DNA of 64,000 nt from Phycicoccus sp. Soil748 (lineage in GTDB: Bacteria; Actinomycetota; Actinomycetes; Actinomycetales; Dermatophilaceae): contig NZ_LMSC01000007.1 in assembly GCF_001428025.1 (NCBI RefSeq), positions 879,801 to 943,800 on the forward strand, in the 5' to 3' direction. Positions 53,389 through 63,707 of the stretch are shown here, piece after piece. The notes under the pieces are model-generated. The model had not been told where the DNA came from. It saw nothing but the letters and a program-made list of their open reading frames with translations, and ran no database searches. The position numbers and the translations under genes are program-made. The number at the start of each line of letters is the position of its first letter. Within the stretch, counting starts at the first letter, position 1.

Positions 53389-54097
53389 CCACGAGGTGCA
53401 GGCCACCGTCGAGGAGGTCATCCGACAGCGCCTGTCCCGGGCCCTCGGCGGCTGGCGCGGCTCCGCGGAGACCGCTCTGCCCACGGTCCTGTTCGTCGCG
53501 ATCTGGACGTGGACCCATGACGTGCGAACTGCCGTCGTCGCGGCCGGCGTGGGCATCGTCGTCCTGGCGCTGGTGCGCCTCGTGCAGCGCCAGAGCCTGC
53601 AGTTCGTCGGCTCGGCAGCCGTCGCGACCGGCATCGCCGCGTTCTTCGCCCTGCGCAGCGGCCGCGCCCAGGACGCGTTCCTCCCGGGCATCCTGACCAG
53701 CGCAGCCTGGGGCGTGGGTGCCCTCGTGTCCGTGGTGGCGCGCTGGCCGCTCGTGGGCTTCATGGTCGGGGCGGGTGACCCGCGGGCCACCGAGGACCCC
53801 TTCGCCTGGCACCGCGACCGCGGGCTCGTGCGCGTGTGCCAGCGGCTCACCATGGTGCTCGTGGTGATGTACGCCGTGCGCGTCTCCATCATGCTGCCGC
53901 TCTGGTTCGCCGGCGAGGTGGGCTGGCTCGGCGTCTGCAAGGTGGCGCTCGGCTGGCCGCTGTGGCTGGTCGGCCTGGCCGTCATGGGCCTGATGCTCGT
54001 GCGCGGCGAGACCGCCCAGGAGGTGCCGGCCCCGGACGGACACCACGTCGAGCACCACCGGCACGGCCTGCCGGAAGGCGAACCGCTCGAGCCGTGA
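53378..54097 (+). CDS. DUF3159 integral membrane protein
   Basis: A 239-residue protein with five or six helices, for example LPTVLFVAIWTWTHDVRTAVVAAGVGIVVLALVRL and LVSVVARWPLVGFMVG. The WWR-free DUF3159 landmarks WTHDVRTAV, FFALRSGRAQDAFLPGIL and AWGVGALVSVVARWPLVGF are present. Its start is inside the OB gene, so translation is coupled. Role unknown; neighbouring homologue Rv2693c is uncharacterised. Its stop codon lies in a direct repeat. Confidence 0.88.
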   Translation: MHTDHEVQATVEEVIRQRLSRALGGWRGSAETALPTVLFVAIWTWTHDVRTAVVAAGVGIVVLALVRLVQRQSLQFVGSAAVATGIAAFFALRSGRAQDAFLPGILTSAAWGVGALVSVVARWPLVGFMVGAGDPRATEDPFAWHRDRGLVRVCQRLTMVLVVMYAVRVSIMLPLWFAGEVGWLGVCKVALGWPLWLVGLAVMGLMLVRGETAQEVPAPDGHHVEHHRHGLPEGEPLEP

Positions 54098-54136
54098 GCC
54101 CGCTCGACCTGGGAGCCGCTCGAGCCGTGAGCCCGC
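54083..54136. repeat. 21-bp direct repeat, the first copy spanning the DUF3159 stop
   Basis: Two identical copies (54083-54103 and 54116-54136) begin CCGCTCGAGCC and include GTGAGCCCGC, 33 bases apart. The second copy repeats the stop codon downstream of the gene. Confidence 0.9.
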
Positions 54137-54166
54137 CTTGGCGGTGGAGTCCCCTTGCGGGGTCGG

Positions 54167-54850
54167 TCAGGCCTCGCCGCGCGGGTTGCGCTGTCCCGGG
54201 CTCAGCATGGCCTCGAGCTCGTCCTCGAACTCCGGCGTCGAGATGAACAGCAGCTCGTCGTGCGGCTCGAGGGAGTCGTCCCGGCTCGGGGCGATGGGGT
54301 GGTCCTCGCGGATGATGCCCACCAGCACGGTCTCACCGGGGAAGTCGACGTCGCCGACGCGCTTGCCCGCGTAGGGGCTGTCGGCGGGCAGCGTGAGCTC
54401 GACCATCGTCGCCTTGCCCTGCTGGAACTGGAAGATCCGCACGAGGTCGCCGACGCTCACGGCCTCCTCGACCAGCGCCGTCATCAGGCGCGGCGTCGAG
54501 ACGGCGACGTCGACGCCCCAGGCCTCGTCGAACATCCACTCGTTCTTGGGGTTGTTGACGCGGGCCACGGTGCGGGGCACCCCGAACTCGGTCTTGGCCA
54601 GCAGGGACACCACGAGGTTGACCTTGTCGTCACCGGTCGAGGCGACGACCACGTCGCACTCGGCGAGGCCGGCCTCGTGCAGGGCGGTGATCTCGCACGC
54701 GTCGGCGAGCAGCCAGTTGGCCTCCGGGACGCGACTGGACTGGATGTCCTTGCGCTCCTTGTCCATCAGCAGGACCTGGTGGCCGTTGTGCAGCAGCTCG
54801 CGGGCGATGGAGCGGCCGACGCTCCCTGCTCCGGCGATGACGACGCGCAT
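54167..54850 (-). CDS. TrkA-type potassium-uptake regulator (RCK domain), first of two
   Basis: A 227-residue Rossmann RCK protein. RVVIAGAGSVGRSIARELLHNGHQV at the start binds NAD or NADH, and the domain runs to about 135; the second half (GKATMVELTLPADSPYAGKRVGDVDF) is the TrkA_C ligand domain. It and the next protein probably form a gating ring. M. tuberculosis CeoC is the equivalent. It converges on the DUF3159 gene. The start is 18 bases past the other TrkA gene. Confidence 0.93.
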   Translation of the reverse strand: MRVVIAGAGSVGRSIARELLHNGHQVLLMDKERKDIQSSRVPEANWLLADACEITALHEAGLAECDVVVASTGDDKVNLVVSLLAKTEFGVPRTVARVNNPKNEWMFDEAWGVDVAVSTPRLMTALVEEAVSVGDLVRIFQFQQGKATMVELTLPADSPYAGKRVGDVDFPGETVLVGIIREDHPIAPSRDDSLEPHDELLFISTPEFEDELEAMLSPGQRNPRGEA

Positions 54851-54868
54851 TCGGGATTCCTTTGTGGC

Positions 54869-55537
54869 TCAGTGCCCGGACGGGACGGGAGGGGCGTCGA
54901 GGGTGCGCTCGACGGCAGGCAGCTCGGCCGCGAGGGTCGCGAGGTGGATGAGGTCGCCCTCCTGGAACACGGTGTCGGCCGTGGGCAGGATGCCCGACCC
55001 CAGGCGGGTGAGGTAGGCGGCACGCGTGCCGGTGGCGGACTCGAGCTCGCTGACGAGCCGGCCGACCCACCCGGGGTTGACCGTGACCTCGGCGACGACC
55101 ACCTTGCCCGACGGGTCGACCAGCTCGGGCACATGGCCCTGGGGGAGCAGGCGACGCAGCATCTGGTCGGAGGTCCACTTCACCGTGGCGACGGTGGGGA
55201 TGCCGAGGCGCTGGTAGACCTCGGCGCGGCCGGGGTCGTAGATGCGCGCGACGACGTGCTCGACGCCGAAGGTCTCGCGGGCCACCCGGGCGGCGAGGAT
55301 GTTGGAGTTGTCACCGCTGGAGACGGCGGCGAACGCGTAGGCGTCGGAGATACCTGCCTCGATGAGGGTGTCGCGGTCGAAGCCGACACCGGTGACCCGG
55401 CTCCCCTCGAACGCGGACCCGAGGCGCCGGAACGCGGACTCCTCCTGGTCGATCACCGCCACGTCGTGGCCCTGGTTCTCGAGGCTCAGGGCGAGGGAGG
55501 ACCCGACGCGGCCGCAGCCCATGATCACGAAGTGCAC
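54869..55537 (-). CDS. TrkA-type potassium-uptake regulator (RCK domain), second of two
   Basis: A 222-residue protein: VHFVIMGCGRVGSSLALSLENQGHDV (NAD-binding GxGxxG), then SGDNSNILAARVARETFGVEHVVARIYDPGRAEVYQRLGI, and TrkA_C-like tail (VVVAEVTVNPGWVGRLV). The GTG at 55537 sits 7 bases after a TAGCGT on the minus strand and is probably leaderless; family N-termini agree. It is translated ahead of the first TrkA-type gene and is divergent from a K+-transport-like permease. M. tuberculosis CeoB is its equivalent. Confidence 0.93.
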   Translation of the reverse strand: MHFVIMGCGRVGSSLALSLENQGHDVAVIDQEESAFRRLGSAFEGSRVTGVGFDRDTLIEAGISDAYAFAAVSSGDNSNILAARVARETFGVEHVVARIYDPGRAEVYQRLGIPTVATVKWTSDQMLRRLLPQGHVPELVDPSGKVVVAEVTVNPGWVGRLVSELESATGTRAAYLTRLGSGILPTADTVFQEGDLIHLATLAAELPAVERTLDAPPVPSGH

Positions 55538-55544
55538 GGCGCCG

Positions 55545-55550
55545 ACGCTA
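55545..55550 (-). promoter_or_regulatory. -10 element of a leaderless promoter for the TrkA pair
   Basis: TAGCGT on the minus strand ends 7 bases before the GTG start. Confidence 0.68.
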
Positions 55551-55621
55551 CACCGCGGCGTACCACGTCCGCGCACCCTGCCGCGGTGTGCCGCGGGCAC
55601 GCACCATCCCCTGGTGACGCC

Positions 55622-55627
55622 TAGAGT
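55622..55627 (+). promoter_or_regulatory. -10 element of a leaderless promoter for the APC permease
   Basis: TAGAGT ends 7 bases before the GTG start. Confidence 0.68.
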
Positions 55628-55634
55628 GTTCGCC

Positions 55635-57641
55635 GTGGCAACCTCAGGACGCGTCCTCAAACGGGTGCTCGTCGGTCGCGCGATGCGCAGCGACCGGCTC
55701 GGCGAGACCCTGCTCCCCAAGAAGCTCGCGCTCCCGATCTTCGCGAGCGACGCCCTGTCGTCGGTCGCCTACGCGCCGGACGAGATCTTCCTGACCCTGG
55801 GCCTCGCGGGTGGTGTGCTGGCCCTGACCCACTCGTGGCAGATCGGCCTGTGCGTCGTCGCCGTCATGCTCGTGGTCGTCGCGTCCTACCGGCAGAACGT
55901 GCACGCCTACCCCTCCGGCGGCGGTGACTACGAGGTGGCCAACACCAACCTCGGGCCCAAGGCCGGCCTCACCGTCGCCTCGGCGCTGCTGGTCGACTAC
56001 GTCCTCACCGTGGCGGTGTCGATCTCCTCGGGCGTGCAGAACGCCGCCGCTGCGCTGCCGTTCATCCGCGGCCACGAGGTCGTCGTGGCGGTGGCGCTCG
56101 TGGTGCTGCTGACGGCGATGAACCTGCGCGGCGTGCGCGAGTCCGGGCAGGCGTTCGCGTTGCCGGTGTACCTGTTCATGTTGAGCGTGATCGGCATGGG
56201 CATCGTCGGTGTCATCCGTGAGGCGACCGGCAGCCTCCCCGACGCGGAGAGCGCCCGGCTGACCCTGGCGCCGGAGACGGGCTACCAGAGCCTGGGCAGC
56301 TTCGCGATGCTGTTCCTGCTGCTGCGGGCGTTCTCCTCCGGCTGTGCGGCGCTGACCGGTGTCGAGGCCATCTCCAACGGGGTACCGGCCTTCAAGAAGC
56401 CCAAGAGCCGCAACGCCGCGACCACCCTGCTGCTCATGGGTGTCATCGCCATCACCATGCTCATGTCGATGCTGACGCTGGCCAGGTGGACCGGCGTGAA
56501 GTACGCGGAGAACCCGGCGACCCAGCTCCTGCGCGACGGCAAGCCGGTCGGCGACGGCTACGTCCAGGACACGATCATGGGCCAGGTCTCCAAGGCCGTG
56601 TTCTCGGGCTTCCACCCGGGCGTCATCATCGTGTCGATCGTCGCGGGGCTCATCCTCATCCTCGCGGCGAACACCGCGTTCAACGGATTCCCCGTCCTCG
56701 GCTCGATCCTCGCCAAGGACGGCTACCTGCCCCGTCAGCTGCACACCCGTGGTGACCGGCTCGCGTTCTCCAACGGCATCCTCATCCTCGCCGGTGCGGC
56801 GGCCTTCCTCATCGTGCTCTACGACGCCGAGGTCACCAAGCTGATCCAGCTCTACATCGTCGGCGTCTTCGTGTCGTTCACGCTGAGCCAGACCGGCATG
56901 ATCCGGCACTGGAACCGGCACCTGCGCCTCGAGCGCGACCGCGCCGAGCGCACCCGTATGCAGCGCAGCCGGGTCATCAACGCCATCGGCGCCACGATGT
57001 CCGGGATCGTGCTCGTGGTGGTGCTGCTCACCAAGTTCGTGCACGGCGCCGGGTACGCGATCGCGGCCATGGTGGTGCTGTTCTTCCTCATGCTCGGGAT
57101 CCACAAGCACTACGAGCGGGTCCGCGCCGAGCTGAGGGTCCTCGACGACGACCTCGACGCGCAGATGCTGCCGAGCCGGGTGCACGCCATCGTCCTGGTC
57201 TCCAAGATCCACAAGCCGACGCTGCGCGCCCTCGCCTACGCCCGGGCCACCCGGCCGTCCAAGCTCGAGGCGATCACGGTCAACGTCGAGCCCGACGAGA
57301 CCAAGGCGCTGCAGGACGAATGGGACCGCCGCGACATCCCGGTGCCCCTCAAAGCCCTCGACTCGCCCTACCGTGAGATCACCAGGCCCGTGGTCGACTA
57401 CGTGAAGTCGCTGCGCTCCGGCCACCCGCGCGACGTCGTGGTCGTCTACATCCCGGAGTACGTCCTGGGCAAGTGGTACGAGCAGGTCCTGCACAACCAG
57501 AGCGCGCTGCGCCTCAAGGGGCGGCTGCTGTTCACCCCGGGCGTCATGGTCGCCAGCGTCCCGTGGCAGCTCGCCTCCTCCGAGGGCCAGGAAGAGCGTT
57601 TCGACGGGCCCACCGCGGGCTCGGTCCGCCTCGGCCAGTGA
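55635..57641 (+). CDS. APC-superfamily permease related to KimA-type potassium importers
   Basis: A 668-residue protein: about 12 helices (residues 30-490) and a 175-residue cytoplasmic tail. ALPIFASDALSSVAYAPDEIFLTLGLAGG near residue 33 is the family's first-helix break; SGCAALTGVEAISNGVPAFKKP near 240 is helix 6. The soluble tail (HAIVLVSKIHKPTLRALAYARATRP) resembles the regulatory domain of KimA/YdaO transporters, which bind c-di-AMP. Its divergent TrkA neighbours support a potassium role, but the family also carries amino acids. In M. tuberculosis the relative is Rv2690c. GTG start, leaderless. Confidence 0.88.
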   Translation: MATSGRVLKRVLVGRAMRSDRLGETLLPKKLALPIFASDALSSVAYAPDEIFLTLGLAGGVLALTHSWQIGLCVVAVMLVVVASYRQNVHAYPSGGGDYEVANTNLGPKAGLTVASALLVDYVLTVAVSISSGVQNAAAALPFIRGHEVVVAVALVVLLTAMNLRGVRESGQAFALPVYLFMLSVIGMGIVGVIREATGSLPDAESARLTLAPETGYQSLGSFAMLFLLLRAFSSGCAALTGVEAISNGVPAFKKPKSRNAATTLLLMGVIAITMLMSMLTLARWTGVKYAENPATQLLRDGKPVGDGYVQDTIMGQVSKAVFSGFHPGVIIVSIVAGLILILAANTAFNGFPVLGSILAKDGYLPRQLHTRGDRLAFSNGILILAGAAAFLIVLYDAEVTKLIQLYIVGVFVSFTLSQTGMIRHWNRHLRLERDRAERTRMQRSRVINAIGATMSGIVLVVVLLTKFVHGAGYAIAAMVVLFFLMLGIHKHYERVRAELRVLDDDLDAQMLPSRVHAIVLVSKIHKPTLRALAYARATRPSKLEAITVNVEPDETKALQDEWDRRDIPVPLKALDSPYREITRPVVDYVKSLRSGHPRDVVVVYIPEYVLGKWYEQVLHNQSALRLKGRLLFTPGVMVASVPWQLASSEGQEERFDGPTAGSVRLGQ

Positions 57642-58978
57642 CCGGCTCCCCGCCCGGGGCCGGCTCCCACCGCGGGACCGACGGCACCGGAGACCGTGTC
57701 GGCGAGCGCTCGGTCGGTGAGCTGTCCGTCGGTGACGTCGTCGAGGTCGAGGTCGGACCCGTCGCGCACGGCGGCTTCTGCATCGCCCGGTACGAGGGGC
57801 GCGTCGTCTTCCTGCGCCACGCCCTGCCGGGGGAGCGGGTCCGTGCCCGTGTCACCGAGGCGAAGCCGGGCCAGCGCTTCGTCCGCGCCGATGCGGTCGA
57901 GGTCGTCGAGGCGAGCGAGCACCGTGTCACCGCACCCTGCCCGTATGCCGGGCCGGGGCTCTGCGGCGGGTGCGACTTCCAGCACGTCGAGGTGGGGCAC
58001 CAGCGCGAGCTCAAGGCCGCCGTCGTGCGCGAGCAGTTCTCGCGCCTCGCCCACCTCGAGGTCGCGGTCGCGGTGGAGCCGGTGCCCGGCGACCACGACG
58101 GCCTCGGCTGGCGGACACGGGTCGAGTTCGCCGTCGACGAGGCCGGCCGGGCGGGACTGCGCCAGCACCGGTCGCACGACGTGGTGCCCGTCGACACGTG
58201 CCTCATCGCCGACGAGCGGGTCCTCGCCACCGGTGTCCTGCATGGCCACTGGGACGGCGAGCAGGCGGTCGACGTCGTCGCCCCGTCCACGGGCGAGGCC
58301 GTCGTCGTGCCGGTCCCGTCGGGGGAGCAGGACGTCCCGACCGTCGTCGAGCACGTCGCGGCGCAGCGCTTCGCCGGCGACTTCCAGGTCTCGGCCCGGG
58401 GGTTCTGGCAGGTGCACCCCGGCGCCGCAGCCACCTTCGTCGACACCGTCCTGGAGGTTCTCGCGCCTCGCGAGGGGGAGACGGCGCTCGACCTCTACTC
58501 CGGTGTCGGCCTGTTCGCCGCGGCCCTCGCCGAGGCGGTCGGGCCCGGCGGCAAGGTCGTCGCGGTGGAGTCCGACGCCGACGCGGTGGCCTCCGCCGCG
58601 GCCAACCTCGCCGCGTACCCCTCCGTCCTCGCCCTGCGCGCTCGCGTCGACGACGCATTCGGGGTGGCGCGGCCGAAGCGCTCAGGACCCGGTTCGCGCG
58701 GGCAGCGCTCCCGCAAGCTGCGTCGCCACCCCCTGCTGCCGCTGCGCGCCGACCTCGTGGTCCTCGACCCGCCGCGGACGGGGGCGGGCAAGGACGTCGT
58801 GGCCCAGGTCGCCGCGCTGGAGCCACGAGCCATCGCCTACGTCGCGTGCGACCCCGCGGCCCTGGCCCGGGACGCGGCGTGGCTTCTCGAGGCCGGCTAC
58901 CGGCTGGAGGGGCTGCACGCGTTCGACGCCTTCCCGATGACGCACCACGTCGAGTGCGTCGCCGTGTTCGGCCGGTGA
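57638..58978 (+). CDS. TRAM-domain class I RNA (uracil-5-)-methyltransferase, TrmA/RlmD family
   Basis: A 446-residue SAM enzyme. The TRAM domain (VGDVVEVEVGPVAHGGFCIARYEGRVVFLRHALPGE) lies near residues 28-70. A [4Fe-4S] cysteine cluster follows (CPYAGPGLCGGCDFQH near 105). The methyltransferase domain has DLYSGVGLFAAALAEAVG near 287, LDPPRTGAGK near 377 and YVACDPAALARDA near 402, with the nucleophile Cys in the last. The start overlaps the permease stop by one GTGA. It modifies rRNA or tRNA; which base is not evident. It corresponds to Rv2689c. Confidence 0.93.
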   Translation: MTGSPPGAGSHRGTDGTGDRVGERSVGELSVGDVVEVEVGPVAHGGFCIARYEGRVVFLRHALPGERVRARVTEAKPGQRFVRADAVEVVEASEHRVTAPCPYAGPGLCGGCDFQHVEVGHQRELKAAVVREQFSRLAHLEVAVAVEPVPGDHDGLGWRTRVEFAVDEAGRAGLRQHRSHDVVPVDTCLIADERVLATGVLHGHWDGEQAVDVVAPSTGEAVVVPVPSGEQDVPTVVEHVAAQRFAGDFQVSARGFWQVHPGAAATFVDTVLEVLAPREGETALDLYSGVGLFAAALAEAVGPGGKVVAVESDADAVASAAANLAAYPSVLALRARVDDAFGVARPKRSGPGSRGQRSRKLRRHPLLPLRADLVVLDPPRTGAGKDVVAQVAALEPRAIAYVACDPAALARDAAWLLEAGYRLEGLHAFDAFPMTHHVECVAVFGR

Positions 58979-60177
58979 CCCACCCCGCGCCGTCGGCCCC
59001 GACGTCGGGGTCGGTGTGGCGGTACCCGGGTATGCCGGCGCTCGGTCTGGTGTCCGTGTTCGGGTTCAGCGGGTACGCCGCCCTGCTCTCGGTCGCGCCG
59101 CTGTGGGCGGCCCGGGGTGGCGCCGACGCGGTCGGCTCCGGACTCGTCAACGGGGTGCTGCTGGCGGCCACGGTGCTGACCCAGCTCGGGGTGCCGGCCC
59201 TGCTGCGCCGCCTGGGCCACGGACCCGTCATCGCCGCCGGCGTCCTCCTCATGGGCGTCGCCTCGCCCGCCTACCTGCTGTCCGACGCGCTGGGGCCGGT
59301 GCTGGCGCTGTCTGCGGTGCGGGGCATCGGGTTCGGCATCATCACGGTCACCGGGTCGGCCGTGGTCGCCCACCTCGTACCGGCCGCCAGGCGGGGCGCC
59401 GCGGTGGGCGCCTACGGCCTCGCCGTGGCCGTCCCCAACCTCGTCCTGCTCCCGGCCTCGGTGGCGGTGGCCGACCGCTGGGGCTTCGGCTGGGTCTTCG
59501 CCGTGGGCGCGCTGCCGGTCGTCGCCTCACCCTTCGCCTTCGCGGTGGGGCGGGCCCTTGGGGAGGCCGACCGGGTCGCCGGCAGGACGCCCCGCCTCGA
59601 CCGGCGCACGGCGTGGGCCGTCGCGCGGCCGACCGCCGTCCTCTTCGCCGTGACGATGGCCGGGGGAGGGCTGCTCACCTTCGCGCCGCAGGTCGTGGAC
59701 TCCGCGTCCGCGTCCTGGGTGCTGCTCGTGCTTGGGGTGGGCACCGCCGCGTGCCGCTGGGGTGCCGGCCACCTCTCGGACCGGTACGGCGCCGAGCGGT
59801 TCCTCGCGCCGCTGCTGCTCGTCGGCGCCGCCGGTCTGTGCCTGTGTGCCTGGGCGGCGCAGCGCGGGGGTGGCCTCGGGCTCCTGCTCGCAGGGGCGGC
59901 GTTGGCCGGGGTCGCGTACGGCGGCCTGCAGAACCTCACCCTCGTGGTGGCCTTCCACCAGGTGGACCGCGGCCACATCCCCGTCGCGAGCGCCGGCTGG
60001 AACATCGGCTTCGACGGCGGCACCGCGGCCGGCGCCGTGGCCATGGGCGCGATCGCGACGGCGTCCGGCTTCGGGGCAGGGTTCCTCGCGCTCGCCGTCG
60101 TGTGCGTCGCCGCGCTCCCGCTGTGCGTCCCCGCCCGGGGACGGGCCGCGGGCGGTGCGGCGGACGAGGTCGCCTAG
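58975..60177 (+). CDS. Major facilitator superfamily transporter
   Basis: A 400-residue carrier with 12 helices. It begins PALGLVSVFGFSGYAALLSVAPLWAARGG and has the cytoplasmic motif near LLRRLGHGPV; GAVVAHLVPAARRGAAVGAYGLAVAVPNL is the second amphipathic loop. The central loop has DRVAGRTPRLDRRT. It is likely a proton-driven exporter; the substrate is unknown. It overlaps the methyltransferase stop (GTGA), and its TAG stop starts the -10 element of the next gene. Confidence 0.9.
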   Translation: MTHPAPSAPTSGSVWRYPGMPALGLVSVFGFSGYAALLSVAPLWAARGGADAVGSGLVNGVLLAATVLTQLGVPALLRRLGHGPVIAAGVLLMGVASPAYLLSDALGPVLALSAVRGIGFGIITVTGSAVVAHLVPAARRGAAVGAYGLAVAVPNLVLLPASVAVADRWGFGWVFAVGALPVVASPFAFAVGRALGEADRVAGRTPRLDRRTAWAVARPTAVLFAVTMAGGGLLTFAPQVVDSASASWVLLVLGVGTAACRWGAGHLSDRYGAERFLAPLLLVGAAGLCLCAWAAQRGGGLGLLLAGAALAGVAYGGLQNLTLVVAFHQVDRGHIPVASAGWNIGFDGGTAAGAVAMGAIATASGFGAGFLALAVVCVAALPLCVPARGRAAGGAADEVA

Positions 60178-60180
60178 GCT
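60175..60180 (+). promoter_or_regulatory. -10 element of a leaderless thioesterase promoter built on the MFS stop codon
   Basis: TAGGCT contains the MFS gene's TAG stop and ends 8 bases before the thioesterase GTG. Confidence 0.65.
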
Positions 60181-60188
60181 CCTGCGTC

Positions 60189-60623
60189 GTGCCCGAAGCC
60201 CCCGCGCAGGTCCCGTTCACCCACCACGTCGAGGTCCACTTCTACGAGGTCGACCAGGTGGGAGTGGTCTTCAACGCCTGGTACCTCGCGTGGTGCGACG
60301 ACGCCCGCCTCGCCTACCTCGCCGCGCGGGGCTACGGCCTCGAGGAGGCCAAGGCGGCCGACGCGCTCCCGCTGGTCCGGCACGCCGACATCGAGTGGCT
60401 GGCGAGCCTGTCGGCCGGGGACCGCGCCGACATCGTCGTGCGGCCGGTCCGCGTCGGGTCCACGAGCTTCACGCTGCGCCACGAGATCCACCGCGCGAGC
60501 GACGGCCTGCTGTGCGCCGTGCTCACCATCACCTACGTGGCGGCTGGGCTGGGGGAGCGCACCAAACGTGAGCTGCCACTTTCGCTCCGTACGGCATTGG
60601 ACGAGGATCGAGACCGGACCTGA
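60189..60623 (+). CDS. Hotdog-fold acyl-CoA thioesterase (4HBT type)
   Basis: A 144-residue hotdog-fold protein. VEVHFYEVDQVGVVFNAWYLAWCDDARLAYLAARG near residue 14 is the 4HBT signature with the catalytic Asp in the DQVG segment; HADIEWLASLSAGDRADI and STSFTLRHEI follow. It hydrolyses acyl-CoA esters, possibly 4-hydroxybenzoyl-CoA-like or medium-chain types. It lies before the aconitase promoter and seems independent. Confidence 0.88.
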   Translation: MPEAPAQVPFTHHVEVHFYEVDQVGVVFNAWYLAWCDDARLAYLAARGYGLEEAKAADALPLVRHADIEWLASLSAGDRADIVVRPVRVGSTSFTLRHEIHRASDGLLCAVLTITYVAAGLGERTKRELPLSLRTALDEDRDRT

Positions 60624-60660
60624 CCACGCACGACCGACGTGATATCTTGACGTCAAGATA
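60620..60660 (+). promoter_or_regulatory. Aconitase promoter with an 18-bp perfect palindrome over the -10 and start region
   Basis: TATCTTGACGTCAAGATA (60643-60660) is a perfect palindrome. Its first six bases, TATCTT, are a good -10 element, 17 bases after CTGACC (60620-60625). A protein on the palindrome would block transcription start, so it is a repressor operator by arrangement. Confidence 0.65.
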
Positions 60661-60718
60661 AATCGAGATCGACCAGCAGAGTGCAGCGACGCACAACTGA
60701 GCATCGAAGGAGCAGGCA

Positions 60719-63511
<2,793 letters not shown>

Positions 63512-63545
63512 CGCCGCCGCGCGCCGAAGCCGGCGCCCGGCCACG

Positions 63546-63576
63546 AGGGCCCGTCCACCACTGGTGGGCGGGCCCT
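63546..63576 (+). terminator. Aconitase terminator hairpin
   Basis: AGGGCCCGTCCACC pairs with GGTGGGCGGGCCCT over a 3-base loop; one pair is G-T. It lies 35 bases past the stop. Confidence 0.8.
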
Positions 63577-63660
63577 TCGCCGTAGGGCTCGTACGTCGGA
63601 TGGGGGAGGTCTCGCGTGTGTTTGCCTTCGTTCGGGGTTGCGAGGGTCGATTCCTGATGT

Positions 63661-63680
63661 TTCACTGAGTGAAGTACTTC
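63661..63680. promoter_or_regulatory. Two overlapping inverted repeats before the last gene
   Basis: TTCACT-G-AGTGAA (63661-63673) and GAAGTACTTC (63671-63680) overlap by three bases. They lie 28 bases before the start of the next gene and could be an operator. Confidence 0.4.
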
Positions 63681-63707
63681 TCGGAGCTGGGGAACTCAGG
63701 AGATGAC

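Noticed and set aside
55538-55634. c-di-AMP (ydaO) riboswitch before the KimA-like permease
   Set aside because: The gap is only 97 bases and shared with a divergent promoter, and the permease looks leaderless, so no room remains for the riboswitch.
60643-60660. Aconitase palindrome as an AcnR site
   Set aside because: It does not match the reported corynebacterial AcnR pattern (CAGnAC ... GTnCTG), so I did not name the regulator.
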